Shown here: piece by piece, positions 21,466-29,768 of the stretch
How the letters are laid out: each line of letters starts with the position of its first letter
Numbering within the stretch: position 1 is the first letter of the stretch
IMG/VR virus record: IMGVR_UViG_3300009790_000043
Span: 1 to 32,367 of that record
Reading direction: 5' to 3' (one strand)
Origin: a virus
DNA length: 32,367 nt
Position numbers and translations under genes: made by a program
The notes under the pieces: model-generated
Databases searched by the model: none
The model's input: only the letters and a program-made list of their open reading frames with translations
What the model was told of the DNA's origin: nothing

Positions 21466-22171
21466 GATTACCGCACCAACTTATGAGTTGGTGATTCCTT
21501 CATCTAAAAAGAAGATTAAATATAGACCCTTTTTAGTTAAAGAAGAAAAGATTCTTGTTATTGCGATGGAAAGTGATGATATCAAGGACATTGCTAGAGC
21601 AGTTAAACAGGTTCTAGGAAATTGTATAATAACTAGAGGTATTAAGATTGATAAGTTAGCTACCTTTGATATTGAGTATCTCTTTCTTAATGTTAGGGGT
21701 AAGTCAGTTGGTGAAACTGTTGATATCCAAGTGACTTGTCCTGATGATGAAGAGACTAAAGTTCCAGTAACTGTTGCTCTTGATGAGATACAGGTGACAT
21801 TTGATCCAGAGCATACTAAAGATATTATTTTAGATGATAAATTGACTATGAGGATGAAGTATCCTTCACTTGATCAGTTTATTAAAGAGAATTTCCAATT
21901 AGGAGATGGTGTTGGATTTGAGCAGTCTATTGATATGATTGCTGATTGTGTTGACCAGATTTTTTCTGAAGAAGAAACATGGACTGGAGCAGATTTTACT
22001 AAGAAAGAGATGGTTGAATTCTTAGAAGGATTAGGATCTAAACAGTTTAAGTTGTTAGAGAAGTTCTTTGTTACTATGCCTAAACTCTCGCATGAGTTTT
22101 CAGTAACTAATCCTGAAAGTAAACAAACTAATACTATTAAGTTGGAGGGGTTAGCAGCTTTTTTCAATTAG
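21452..22171 (+). CDS. 26: Baseplate hub subunit gp26
   Basis: 239 aa (T4: 208). LPKITAPTYELVIPSSKKKI at the start and IKYRPFLVKEEKILVIAMES are the recognised gp26 core, with VKQVLGNCI and FDIEYLFLNVRGKSVGE further on. The middle is a beta domain (IQVTCPDDEETKVPV) and the C-terminus helical. Hub assembly protein. Adjacent gp51 matches the T4 gene order 51-27-29-26 group, though the order here is its own. Confidence 0.85.
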   Translation: MPLPKITAPTYELVIPSSKKKIKYRPFLVKEEKILVIAMESDDIKDIARAVKQVLGNCIITRGIKIDKLATFDIEYLFLNVRGKSVGETVDIQVTCPDDEETKVPVTVALDEIQVTFDPEHTKDIILDDKLTMRMKYPSLDQFIKENFQLGDGVGFEQSIDMIADCVDQIFSEEETWTGADFTKKEMVEFLEGLGSKQFKLLEKFFVTMPKLSHEFSVTNPESKQTNTIKLEGLAAFFN

Positions 22172-22173
22172 CG

Positions 22174-22347
22174 ATGTTGCATGAAGATCTTGTATCTTAT
22201 TACAAGATCAATTTCGCTCTCATGCAGCATCATAAATATAGTTTGAGTGATATTGAAAATATGATCCCGTGGGAACGGGAGATATACATTAGTTTATTGA
22301 AAAATCATATCGAAGAGGAGAATTTAAGACAGCAACAAAATGGCTGA
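22174..22347 (+). CDS. 51: Baseplate hub assembly protein gp51
   Basis: 57 aa. MLHEDLVSYYKINFALMQHH, YSLSDIENMIPWEREIYISLL and IEEENLRQQQNG. The segment ENMIPWEREIYISLL is the family hallmark in T4-like phages. Acts as an assembly catalyst for the hub and is not in the virion in T4. Starts 2 nt after gp26 and overlaps the next gene by 8 nt. Confidence 0.85.
   Translation: MLHEDLVSYYKINFALMQHHKYSLSDIENMIPWEREIYISLLKNHIEEENLRQQQNG
22231..22240 (+). promoter_or_regulatory. Late promoter-like box inside gp51
   Basis: CATAAATATA, matching TATAAATA at 7 of 8 positions, about 100 nt before the next gene. It is intragenic, so chance is possible in AT-rich DNA. Confidence 0.35.
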
Positions 22348-24184
22348 CATTAAAGACAAACTACCTAAACCACCAGGAGAAAAAGATTCTAAACTGGGGG
22401 GTGCTTCTCATGGCACGATGTCAAAGTCTTTTGGATTGCAGAGAAAAACACTAGCAAGAGTTATTGGATTAGAGAAGAGGGTAGATAAGATAGAAACTGG
22501 TGAAGGAGGTATTGATGCTGATAAATTTGCTGATCTTAATAAATCTATCTTCGCAGTTAATTCTAATTTAATAGCAATAAGAGATGCTATAGAGGCTGAT
22601 CTAGCACAAGATCAAAGTGCAGCAGATGATAAGAAAAAGGATGATGCAAGAAAACTTGATAAATCTAAAAAATTAGATTCAGAGAAGTTCCTTGAGACTA
22701 AACAAGAGCAAGAAGCTATTAAACCAGTAGAGAAAGTAACTAAGTCAGCTAAAGGTATTTTCCAAGGATTGTTTGATGCTTTAACTGCTGTATTTGGTGG
22801 ATGGTTATTGGATAAGGGTGGAAAATTAATGAAGGCATGGGCTGAAGGTGATATGGAAGAATTTGAGAAGATGAAAGGTGAGATAATAAAAGCATTGTCT
22901 GTTGTTGGTTTAATATTTGCTGCTGCTAATATTGGAACTATCATTGCGTCAATGAAACTTATCATTGGTGGTCTTAAGGTAGGTGTGCCAGCAGTTCTTG
23001 GACTCTTAGCAAACCCTTGGACTTGGGTTGTACTGGGTGTAGGTACTGGTTTATACTTTGGTGTTAAAGCAATTCACAAAAGGGTTACTGGTGGAGAATC
23101 CTTCTCTGAATTTGATAAGCAACTGAGAGCACAGACAAAATCTGCTGGTATTGATATGTACCAGAATCAAAAAGGAGCACATGTATTAGAGGAAGATGGA
23201 AAGTCTCATAAGCGTATTGATTTTTGGGGTGAGCATGGTTTGATGGGTAGAGAAGCAACAGAAGAGGAGAAGGAGGATCTTAATTATAATGCAGATAAAA
23301 GAGTGAAATTAAATCTTCAAAATGAAAAGCATCGTGCTTGGATTGAAAAGAATATGGGTGCAGATAAATTAGCAACAATGGATAAAGCATTTGATGATTA
23401 TAAGACTATGATGAAGAAGAAAGATGATATTAAAGATGAAATGCATTTGATGTTGAAGAAGGAAAAGAAATTATGGTATGCTGCTAAACGCAAAGAAGAA
23501 AAGGAACTCCGTGCTAAAGGTGAAATTGGTGGATGGAACACTACTAAGGGTTGGATGGATCCAGCACAGTGGATGGATAGTTCTGCTGGTAGATGGTGGT
23601 CTAAGCAAGATAAACACTGGAAGAAGAGACATTTAGAAATTAGAGCAGAATATAATGGTAAATTGAGAACAACATTCCCTGAGTTCTTTGATAATGATCC
23701 AACTACCAGTGCTGGTGCTGATTTCCCTAAGGATGTCTTTATGGCGAAGAGTGATGAGGAAACTGATGATATGGCATTAGAAAGGCATAAACAGATGATT
23801 GCAGAAGGTGAAATTTCAAATGAAGATTTGGATAAAGATATCAAAACTTTGAAAGAGAATGCTAAGGGTGATGGTCCATCTCATGCCAACTTAGAAGGAC
23901 AAAGAACAAGTGTTCCTTTACCTGACAGTATATTAAAACCTTCACAAGCAGCAAGTAGAGCTGCAAATTTGGCAAAGACTGATGAGATTTCTACAACTAC
24001 TCCTATCAGTGATATTAAATTTGAGTTCCCTGCTGCAGATGGAGGGGAATCACAAATAGCAGAAGATAATGGAATGCCTTTAGAACAAGGTGGTGCATCT
24101 GAAGTACCGTCATTAAATACATCTAATCGTTCTAATGACTATAGATTTTTCTATAGTCACATATATCAACAGGGTGATGTATAA
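22340..24184 (+). CDS. Tape-measure/hub-like structural protein 1
   Basis: 614 aa, near the size of T4 gp29 (590), which it may replace. N-terminal coiled coil (about 30-130, heavy in Lys/Asp/Glu). IFQGLFDALTAVFGGWLLDK (140-159) is shared with the next gene. Residues 186-243 are strongly hydrophobic with a Pro-Trp turn (ANPWTWVVLGVGTGLYF), as in tape measures that insert in the host membrane. The C-terminal half is charged, Trp-rich and likely helical. No enzyme motif. Its length would set tail length if it is the tape measure. Confidence 0.6.
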   Translation: MADIKDKLPKPPGEKDSKLGGASHGTMSKSFGLQRKTLARVIGLEKRVDKIETGEGGIDADKFADLNKSIFAVNSNLIAIRDAIEADLAQDQSAADDKKKDDARKLDKSKKLDSEKFLETKQEQEAIKPVEKVTKSAKGIFQGLFDALTAVFGGWLLDKGGKLMKAWAEGDMEEFEKMKGEIIKALSVVGLIFAAANIGTIIASMKLIIGGLKVGVPAVLGLLANPWTWVVLGVGTGLYFGVKAIHKRVTGGESFSEFDKQLRAQTKSAGIDMYQNQKGAHVLEEDGKSHKRIDFWGEHGLMGREATEEEKEDLNYNADKRVKLNLQNEKHRAWIEKNMGADKLATMDKAFDDYKTMMKKKDDIKDEMHLMLKKEKKLWYAAKRKEEKELRAKGEIGGWNTTKGWMDPAQWMDSSAGRWWSKQDKHWKKRHLEIRAEYNGKLRTTFPEFFDNDPTTSAGADFPKDVFMAKSDEETDDMALERHKQMIAEGEISNEDLDKDIKTLKENAKGDGPSHANLEGQRTSVPLPDSILKPSQAASRAANLAKTDEISTTTPISDIKFEFPAADGGESQIAEDNGMPLEQGGASEVPSLNTSNRSNDYRFFYSHIYQQGDV

Positions 24185-25860
24185 TGGCAGATGCGAAGTT
24201 AGATAAAAAGAAACTTATCCCTGCTGGTGAAGCTTTTGATGTTGTATCATTTGGCGTTAAAGCAATTCAGGATACAACACAAGGTCTTAAAAAAGCATTT
24301 AAGGCTAGATTGCAGCAGCAGAAACAGATAAAGAAAGATCAAAAAATTGCTGCTAGTAGATTATTAAACAAACAGAAACAAAAAGACAAAGAGAAGGCAC
24401 TTGAAGCAACACCTCAGAAAAAGAAGGGTGGAGTTAAAGAGTCAATTAAGAAAACAAGTGGAAGCATATTTAGTCGAGTGATGTCAGCAGCTGCTGCTGT
24501 ATTTGTTGGTTGGTTTATGGATAAAATGCCAGCAATTCTTGAGGGCATTCAAAGAGCAGTTGAGACAATTCAAAGAGTGGTTGGTGCAGTGAGTGGTGTT
24601 TTTGGTGGTATTTTTGATGCTTTAAGTGGTTTTTATGAAGGTGCTAAGGATATGATTTCTGGATTTAATTCCAAATCACTTCCTAAAGAAGAAGATGTTA
24701 AAGGTGAATGGGATTCGTTAGATCAAGAATTGAAAGGTCAAGCAGATGGAGTGAAAGAGAGTCTTGGTGAGACTACGGAGGCTATTAAAAAGTTTGCTAA
24801 AGATAATGCTGATAAGAACACAGCAGATCCAGAGAAGTCACCAGTAGGTAAGGCTGATGCAGAACTACATTCATCTACTGCAGAGAAACCAGAAGGATTA
24901 GATACTGATCAACATGCTAAGGCAATGCATCCTGAGAATTATGTTGAACCAGATAAGGCAGATGAAGAAGCAAGAAAGAATTTTGAAAAAGAAAACCCAC
25001 CAGAGGCACAGTCTCCTGCAAAGGATGCTAAAAAGAAACCAGAACTAGATTATAACGATCAAAGTAAAGTTGTTGCTGCTGATCTTGCCAAGATTAGACC
25101 AGAGGACTACACTGCTAGTGCAAAACCTGCTACAATATCAAAGTCTGAACCAGAAACACCATTGATTGAAGCACCACCAGCAGTAGTTACACCAGCACCA
25201 TCTTCTTCTGAAGCAGTTGGTGATGGTATTAAGGCTCCGAAAATAGTTACTCCATCAGGTTTGGGTATGGATATGTATAGTCGAAAGATTATACTTAACC
25301 CAGATGCTGCAAGAGGATGGAAGAAACTTCTTGTTGAAGCAGCAAAGGATGGTATAGATTTGACTAAGGCAGTTACATCATCTTATAGATCACCAGAGAA
25401 ACAAAGAGAATTGATTGCAACAGAGGATGGTGTTAATGTTATTACACCTGCTCCAGTTCATCAGTCTCCTCATGTTCAGGGTTGGGCGGTTGACCTTGCT
25501 ACTAACACTCCTGAGTGGAACTGGATGAAGAAGAATGCTCATAAGTTTGGTTGGAGATGGCAAGGTGAGGCTGATCCAGTTCACTTTGATTTTATGGAGG
25601 GTGCTTCTAGTAATACTCATTGGATGGAACCAGGAAGAAATGATTGGATGCAAAGTAACCTTAATAGTGGAGAGACAGTCGCATCTATTCAGACTAAACC
25701 TAGGAAAATTGTTGTTCCTATCCCAATAAATACCATGAGGAAGTCTTCTCCTGTTGGTGGAGGTATGCCTCCAATGGATAATAAAGGAATATCATCACCT
25801 AAAGTTGGTGGTATTAATATTCTAGCAGCAATGAAGACAATTAATAGAGCGTATACTTAA
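24184..25860 (+). CDS. Tape-measure-like protein with C-terminal M15 peptidase
   Basis: 558 aa. N-terminal coiled coil with Lys-rich stretch, then SIFSRVMSAAAAVFVGWFMD (94-113), paralogous to the preceding gene, and a hydrophobic/amphipathic region to about 165. A linker of 200 residues rich in Pro, Glu and Ala follows. The C-terminal domain (about 360-490) is a VanY/M15 peptidase: SSYRSPEKQ, SPHVQGWAVDLA (H430, D437) and DPVHFDF (H467) make the zinc site. It would cut peptide cross-links of host peptidoglycan during DNA entry. Starts one base inside the preceding stop. Confidence 0.8.
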   Translation: MADAKLDKKKLIPAGEAFDVVSFGVKAIQDTTQGLKKAFKARLQQQKQIKKDQKIAASRLLNKQKQKDKEKALEATPQKKKGGVKESIKKTSGSIFSRVMSAAAAVFVGWFMDKMPAILEGIQRAVETIQRVVGAVSGVFGGIFDALSGFYEGAKDMISGFNSKSLPKEEDVKGEWDSLDQELKGQADGVKESLGETTEAIKKFAKDNADKNTADPEKSPVGKADAELHSSTAEKPEGLDTDQHAKAMHPENYVEPDKADEEARKNFEKENPPEAQSPAKDAKKKPELDYNDQSKVVAADLAKIRPEDYTASAKPATISKSEPETPLIEAPPAVVTPAPSSSEAVGDGIKAPKIVTPSGLGMDMYSRKIILNPDAARGWKKLLVEAAKDGIDLTKAVTSSYRSPEKQRELIATEDGVNVITPAPVHQSPHVQGWAVDLATNTPEWNWMKKNAHKFGWRWQGEADPVHFDFMEGASSNTHWMEPGRNDWMQSNLNSGETVASIQTKPRKIVVPIPINTMRKSSPVGGGMPPMDNKGISSPKVGGINILAAMKTINRAYT

Positions 25861-27189
25861 ATGCCAGCATTAGCCACACAAGCATCAACCTTTGAAAAAA
25901 TAGAGATTTATCCTTTAGGTGGTGAGGATGGAACAGATTTTGTTGATTTAAGGATGGGTTGTACTCATTTTGAGTATTATGAGGATTTAATGTCTCCAGT
26001 TATTACTGCTACTATGGGAGTAACTAACGCTGGTAATACTATTCGTGGTCAAGGTGTTTATAATGGTCTTCCTATTAGAGGTGGAGAAGAGGTAAAATTA
26101 CATTTTACAAGTCCTCAAGAAGAAAGTGCAGAGGAAACTCCAGGTCTCCTTGAGATGACACTGTATGTAAATGGGGTTACTGATTATTATGCTGAGAAGA
26201 ATAAAGAAATATTTACTTTACACCTAGTATCTAAAGAAGGTATTACTAATTTAAATAAGAGAATTATTAAAAAGTATAAGCAGAAGAGAATCGATGAGGT
26301 TATAAAAGATTTTCTTGATATTTTGGAGTGTGAGTATGAGGAGGCAGATATTGAACAGACTTTAACTAAAGTTAATTTTATTGGTAACATGAGAAAACCA
26401 TTTTCTCTTGTTCCTACCTTGGCATCTAGAGCAGAACCTATAGGTAGTAATAGTGCTAGTGCTGGTTTCTTTTTATGGCAGACAAGGACTGGTATAAAGT
26501 TTAAATCTATTGAGAGTATTATTAAGCAAGCAGATATCAAGATGGATTACTATTATGATCGTAGCAATGAAGGTCTAGATAATCCTGAGAAAAGTTTTAG
26601 AAAGATTTATGATTATTCAATTTTAAATAATAATAGTATAACAGGTTCTCAACAGACTGGAGAGTATTCAACTTATAGGATATATTTTAACCCACATACC
26701 TTTCAGTTTACTAAACCTGCTGATTCTCTCTTTAAACCAACAAAAGAACTAAAGAAAGAACAGGAAAAGTTAGGCACAGAGGAAACGCCAATTCCTCCAC
26801 TGGCAAGTCCAGAAAATATTCCCAGCCCAGAAATGGCCCACAGGATCGTTTCAGGTGTTTATAGTGTGGGTTGTTTAGAAGAGATTGCTGATCCTGCTGT
26901 TGTAGGTACAGCTTCAACTGCTATTAACCAAGAAAATCTTAATGATAGTGGACAGGCTATATCTCGTTATAGTTCTTTATTTACGCAAGTCCTAACAATG
27001 ACAGTTGGTATGAATGTTGAACTTCAAGCAGGTGATATAATAAGGTGTACATTTCCACAAGTAAGCGGTGATGATGAGATAGATGACTCCCAAAGTGGTC
27101 TATATATCATTAAGGAACTAAGTCATCATATGACATCTACTAGATCCTACACTGCCCTGAAAATTATCCGAGACACCTCAGGAGGTTAA
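25861..27189 (+). CDS. 27: Baseplate hub subunit gp27
   Basis: 442 aa (T4: 391). FEKIEIYPLGGEDGTDFVDL, FEYYEDLMSPVITATMGVTN, LPIRGGEEVKL, FTLHLVSKEGITNLNKRIIK, and SYTALKIIRDTS at the end match the gp27 torus fold (tube-like domains). The segment LVPTLASRAEPIGSNSASAG then FFLWQTRTGIKFKSI is typical. It forms the trimeric cylinder that carries gp5. It begins directly after the M15 gene and lies 3 nt before the CP12-like gene. Confidence 0.88.
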   Translation: MPALATQASTFEKIEIYPLGGEDGTDFVDLRMGCTHFEYYEDLMSPVITATMGVTNAGNTIRGQGVYNGLPIRGGEEVKLHFTSPQEESAEETPGLLEMTLYVNGVTDYYAEKNKEIFTLHLVSKEGITNLNKRIIKKYKQKRIDEVIKDFLDILECEYEEADIEQTLTKVNFIGNMRKPFSLVPTLASRAEPIGSNSASAGFFLWQTRTGIKFKSIESIIKQADIKMDYYYDRSNEGLDNPEKSFRKIYDYSILNNNSITGSQQTGEYSTYRIYFNPHTFQFTKPADSLFKPTKELKKEQEKLGTEETPIPPLASPENIPSPEMAHRIVSGVYSVGCLEEIADPAVVGTASTAINQENLNDSGQAISRYSSLFTQVLTMTVGMNVELQAGDIIRCTFPQVSGDDEIDDSQSGLYIIKELSHHMTSTRSYTALKIIRDTSGG

Positions 27190-27192
27190 CAC

Positions 27193-27462
27193 ATGACAAC
27201 TAAAGTACCCGATCATGATCTTAATCATGAGGTTTACATAGATCCTAAAGATCATAAAGAGCATGTCAATCATGGCATGATTGAATACACTGAAGCAGAT
27301 TTAGAAATGCACAATGATGCTTTTCATGCTCATGAAGAGAATGAAGAGAATCTAGGTGATGCTAAGATTAATGATTGGCATACCAGACATCAAGATCAAA
27401 ATCTTGAAGTGTATTGTGATAATCATCCAGATTCCCTAGAGTGTAGAGTATACGACGACTAA
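27193..27462 (+). CDS. CP12-like protein in the tail hub operon
   Basis: 89 aa. The C-terminus LEVYCDNHPDSLECRVYDD matches the C-terminal GAPDH-binding arm of CP12 (typical EYCDENP, ECRIYDD): Cys75 and Cys84 with eight residues between, then the YDD end. The N-terminal CP12 Cys pair and the AWD-VEEL PRK-binding core are absent. The rest is His-rich (11 His in all) and acidic. CP12 shuts down the Calvin cycle under oxidising conditions and is known in cyanophages. Here it lies between gp27 and gp5, 3 nt after the first and sharing a base with the second. Confidence 0.75.
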   Translation: MTTKVPDHDLNHEVYIDPKDHKEHVNHGMIEYTEADLEMHNDAFHAHEENEENLGDAKINDWHTRHQDQNLEVYCDNHPDSLECRVYDD

Positions 27463-29768
27463 TGAGCTTAGAAGAGTCCCTATTAGGTAACAGTCAATTT
27501 TTAGGCAGAGACGGATTCAGATGGTGGATCGGTCAAGTTGCCCCTAGGGAAGCTCAGGCTGATCAAACTGATGATGGAGCAGGTTGGAGTAATAGATATA
27601 AAGTTAGAATAATGGGGTATCATCCTTTTACGGATGATGTTACTGATAAAGATTTGCCTTGGGCATTAGCACTACTACCTACTACATCAGGTAGTGGTGC
27701 TGCTAACTATGCAACATCTACAATGTTGCAGCAGGGTGATGTTGTATTTGGATTTTTCTTAGATGGTGATGAAGGTCAGGTTCCTGCTATTATAGGTCAT
27801 TTTGGAAGAGCAAACGGAATTCAGCAGGATGGAGAATTTACTGGTAAGTTTGAGACTGGTACTGCATTTACAGATAATACACCAGTAAACCCAAAGACAG
27901 AACTTAATGAGAATGGTGTACCAGATCAGACTGGTGAGCAAAATAAGGATGCAAACCCAACTAACTCTAGTGCTACAACAGGTAAGAATGTAGACCAGTC
28001 AGGTGCTGGTACTCCTATAATTGCACCAGATACTTGTACAAGTAATTCTGTGTCCAGAATGGCACAGGCAGTTGAGAATTTGGCACAGAGAGTTGAAGAT
28101 TTATCTTTGACAGGGATGAAACTAGAGGCCGAAATAGATGCTGTTGCTGATCAAATTGAATCCATGGCTAATGGGTTTGTTGGTCGTATGATGGATTCTA
28201 CTTATGATTTTCTTGAACCACAATTACAGAAGGGATTAGATAAAGTATATAAGGATACTTTTAGTGAGGTGTTTGAACAGATGGGCAACTCTCCACAGTC
28301 ATATGCTTCTGCACATGCTGCTGGTGTTGCATCACAAGTTGGACAAGTACCTGCTATTAAAAATGCAGAAAATTCTTTAGCATGTGTAGGTAATAAGGTA
28401 GTAGAAGGATTAAGAGGTACTGTATCAGATATGTTAAAGGATCTGCTTGCTTCAGGTCTTGGGATGGCAGGTTGTGTCTCTGCTAATTTTGTTGGTAAGT
28501 TTGTAGGTGATATGATTAATGGTATTGGTGATGCTATGAAGAGTCCTTTGAGTGGATTAAGTGATCTATTATCTCCTGGTGTTGACATTGCTGAGTTTCT
28601 AAGAAGTTCTGCATTTGTGTTAGAAGATTTCTCTGGATTCTTAGATTGTGGTCAGACAAATAAAGATAAGTGTCCTCCAGTTAAGAAGTATCAAGTTGGT
28701 GGTGGAGCAATGGAGAAGGGTGCTGATCCATTTAACTATATCACCAGTCAGATGAAGAAGAGTGCCAAAGGTGGTAGTGGACTTGGTGCTATAAGTGGTT
28801 TACTAGGAGATGCAACAGGTGGTGGTCTCTTAGGTGCTGCAACTGGTCTTTTATCTGGTGGTGGGTTGTCTGGAATGGCATCTGATTTGTTTGATAATTT
28901 AGTACCACCAGGTATAAGTAAGACTCTTGGTGCTGCTGGTAGAGTATCTGGATTGATGGATGAATTGAGTGGTGGTGGATCATGTGGTGGTGGTAATAAA
29001 GATTGTGGTAATCCTACATTGCAGATATTTGGTGGTGGAGGAATTGGTGCTATAGGAAATGTTGTATTAGGTAAAACTATTGAGAATAGTGGTTTGGGTG
29101 GAATCGCACAAGGTATTAGTAAGACTGCAAGTATTATTGGTGTGGATCTAAAAGTTCCTGGTATGAATTATAAGTCACCTCCTGCTATTAGCTTCTCTGA
29201 TAAGTGTGGTAAGGGTTATGGTGCTCATGGTCATGCTGTACTTAATGAGGATGGTACGATAGGTGCTGTTGTTATTGATACTGTAGGTGAAGGATATCCA
29301 GTTATTACAGATCCTCCAACTAATGTTGGTTTAACTACTGTATTTGTTGAGGATCCTGGTAGTGGATATATTCCAGGTGATGTAATTGATGAGAGTGTAT
29401 TTGTTGTAGAATATCCAACAGGATTTGCAGATCCTGAAGTGGGTATTGGAACACCAACTACTGTTGATCCAGATGATCCAAGCATAGTTTCTGATCCATA
29501 TGTTAATTTGGTTCCTAAAGAAGGAACTCAAAGAGTTACTTTGGCAAATATCTCTAGTAAACCAACTTTTGACATTGTAGTTAATCCAGAAACAGGAGGA
29601 ATCGAGGCAGTTAGGGTTCTAAATATTCTTAAGTATGACACTCCTCCAGTGATTAAAGTTCTCTCTACTACTGGTCAAGGAGCAGTTCTTAGACCTGTAT
29701 TTGGAGAAATTCCACCTGATGTTCAAACTGGATTTATTACTGTTATCGATTGTGTGGGGGTAGGATAA
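27462..29768 (+). CDS. 5: Baseplate hub protein gp5 (OB-fold, no lysozyme)
   Basis: 768 aa. N-terminal OB domain of gp5: GFRWWIGQVAPREAQ, WSNRYKVRIMGYHPFTDD, DLPWALALLPTTSGSG and GDVVFGFFLDGDEGQVPAII then GHFGR. After it there is a helical region (about 190-310), a Gly/Ser-rich central part (LSGGGSCGGGNKDCGNP) and a beta-rich end (GHAVLNEDGTIGAVVIDTVG, GEGYPVITDPP, DPGSGYIPGDV). T4 gp5 has a lysozyme domain and a beta-helix needle here; neither is seen. The OB domain should bind gp27. Confidence 0.82.
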   Translation: MSLEESLLGNSQFLGRDGFRWWIGQVAPREAQADQTDDGAGWSNRYKVRIMGYHPFTDDVTDKDLPWALALLPTTSGSGAANYATSTMLQQGDVVFGFFLDGDEGQVPAIIGHFGRANGIQQDGEFTGKFETGTAFTDNTPVNPKTELNENGVPDQTGEQNKDANPTNSSATTGKNVDQSGAGTPIIAPDTCTSNSVSRMAQAVENLAQRVEDLSLTGMKLEAEIDAVADQIESMANGFVGRMMDSTYDFLEPQLQKGLDKVYKDTFSEVFEQMGNSPQSYASAHAAGVASQVGQVPAIKNAENSLACVGNKVVEGLRGTVSDMLKDLLASGLGMAGCVSANFVGKFVGDMINGIGDAMKSPLSGLSDLLSPGVDIAEFLRSSAFVLEDFSGFLDCGQTNKDKCPPVKKYQVGGGAMEKGADPFNYITSQMKKSAKGGSGLGAISGLLGDATGGGLLGAATGLLSGGGLSGMASDLFDNLVPPGISKTLGAAGRVSGLMDELSGGGSCGGGNKDCGNPTLQIFGGGGIGAIGNVVLGKTIENSGLGGIAQGISKTASIIGVDLKVPGMNYKSPPAISFSDKCGKGYGAHGHAVLNEDGTIGAVVIDTVGEGYPVITDPPTNVGLTTVFVEDPGSGYIPGDVIDESVFVVEYPTGFADPEVGIGTPTTVDPDDPSIVSDPYVNLVPKEGTQRVTLANISSKPTFDIVVNPETGGIEAVRVLNILKYDTPPVIKVLSTTGQGAVLRPVFGEIPPDVQTGFITVIDCVGVG

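Noticed and set aside
23398-23844. Long open frame on the minus strand inside the 614-aa gene.
   Set aside because: Ser/Leu/Phe-rich translation typical of antisense of Lys/Asp-rich genes, no ribosome site, and the plus frame is clearly coding.
28202-28588. Minus-strand open frame within gp5.
   Set aside because: Antisense shadow of a Gly/Ala-rich gene; no start signal and no family resemblance.
27462-29768. A hidden lysozyme domain in gp5.
   Set aside because: No Glu-Asp-Thr lysozyme triad pattern or T4-type lysozyme segment was found between the OB domain and the C-terminus.
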